Source: Pseudomonas putida (lineage in GTDB: Bacteria > Pseudomonadota > Gammaproteobacteria > Pseudomonadales > Pseudomonadaceae). Taken from it: DNA of 64,000 nucleotides. Positions 63,638 through 64,000 of the stretch are shown in pieces. The position numbers and the translations under genes were made by a program. The DNA lies in contig NZ_JANHKS010000001.1 in assembly GCF_028682175.1 (NCBI RefSeq), forward strand, positions 62,001 through 126,000, written 5' to 3'. The notes under the pieces are model-generated. The model was not told the DNA's origin, made no database searches, and worked only from the letters and a program-made list of their open reading frames with translations. Within the stretch, counting starts at the first letter, position 1, and the number at the start of each line of letters is the position of its first letter.

Positions 63638-64000
63638 TCAAATGACCGAGTCTTCCAGGAATGGAACATTATCGATTACCCGCTGGTACGACAGAGGGGA
63701 GAGATCCAGCGCTCGGTAACCACCGTAAGTGATCAGCTCGGACAGTCCACGCCCAATTGCCGGCGCCTGCTGAAGGCCGTGGCCGCTGAAGCCGTTACAG
63801 AAAAGGAAGTTTTTGACTTCGTTGTGCGGCCCCACAATCGCGTTATGATCGAGTACGCAGAAGTCGTAATGGCCAGCCCAAAAGTTGACTACCTTGATGC
63901 CTTCAAACGCAGGTACACGCTCCGCGAGGATTGGCCAAACCTCCTCATCGAACTCTTCGTGCAGCACTTCGAAATCTTCAAAGTCCACTTCAGGATCGTT
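63638..64000 (-). CDS. FAD-dependent oxidoreductase, copy 2 (5' end outside window)
   Basis: The last 121 residues of a paralogue of 46842-48038 are visible (DFCVLDHNAIVGPHNEV, FCNGFSGHGLQQAPAIG, ending in FLEDSVI). The frame stays open to the window edge, so the gene continues beyond it. It confirms that the duplicated cassette includes the oxidase. Confidence 0.9.
   Translation of the reverse strand, partial: NDPEVDFEDFEVLHEEFDEEVWPILAERVPAFEGIKVVNFWAGHYDFCVLDHNAIVGPHNEVKNFLFCNGFSGHGLQQAPAIGRGLSELITYGGYRALDLSPLSYQRVIDNVPFLEDSVI

Noticed and set aside
1..64000. CRISPR arrays, tRNA and rRNA genes
   Set aside because: No regularly spaced repeat array and no tRNA- or rRNA-like sequence was recognised on reading, though a covariance-model scan was not possible.

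Overview
The window looks like a Pseudomonas chromosome. The clearest signs are an MvaT/MvaU-type H-NS-like silencer at 30.7 kb, Pseudomonas-style small island genes, and complete liv-type and hydantoinase catabolic operons. It has three parts.

(1) About 1-25 kb is a mobile defence island. It opens with a translationally coupled operon containing two tyrosine recombinases with a small protein between them. This layout matches what I recall of Gamma-Mobile-Trio (GMT) islands. Behind it stand consecutive candidate conflict modules: (a) a four-gene nucleotide-metabolism operon holding a P-loop kinase fused to an adenylosuccinate-synthetase-like domain with Ser in place of the catalytic Asp (a PurZ-like signature), a second kinase, a DUF7002-type protein and a Nudix hydrolase; (b) a GapS6a/GapS6b-like pair (TPR - GreAB-C - PIN); (c) a Ser/Thr kinase with a small partner; (d) a metallophosphoesterase with an HSP90/GHKL-type ATPase; (e) a three-component ABC (ABC-3C) operon with a DUF3732-type SMC-like ATPase. 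Decayed genes follow, one of them broken at a run of eight C.

(2) About 25-37.3 kb is a patchwork of accessory DNA: HAD phosphatases, membrane proteins, an XRE regulator, the MvaT paralogue, a lipoprotein, several small genes, an AbrB-like antitoxin-type gene interrupted by an in-frame TGA, an ~85 bp direct repeat flanking a small gene, the 3' remnant of a methyltransferase gene, a truncated LysR gene, and an IS66-family element.

(3) About 37.4-64 kb is a catabolic region. It has a branched-chain-amino-acid-type ABC importer (livKHMGF), a divergent GntR regulator, and a long minus-strand operon of hydantoinase/oxoprolinase A and B, an aminotransferase, a uronate-dehydrogenase-like SDR, an FAD amine/amino-acid oxidase, a ThDP enzyme and a succinate-semialdehyde-type dehydrogenase. 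Two more SDRs, an XRE regulator, a TetR regulator and a chemoreceptor lie upstream. The GntR - aldehyde dehydrogenase - ThDP enzyme - FAD oxidoreductase block occurs a second time at 59.6-64 kb and runs off the window. A 23-bp palindrome (TGTAAGACA-N5-TGTCTTACA type) lies before the TetR gene, the SDR pair and the hydantoinase operon. A TTGTnnGATAACA motif lies before both GntR genes and before livK. These suggest two linked regulons. A consistent but unproven reading is that the region imports a cyclic amide or hydantoin-like compound, hydrolyses it, oxidatively deaminates and decarboxylates the product, and oxidises the resulting semialdehyde.
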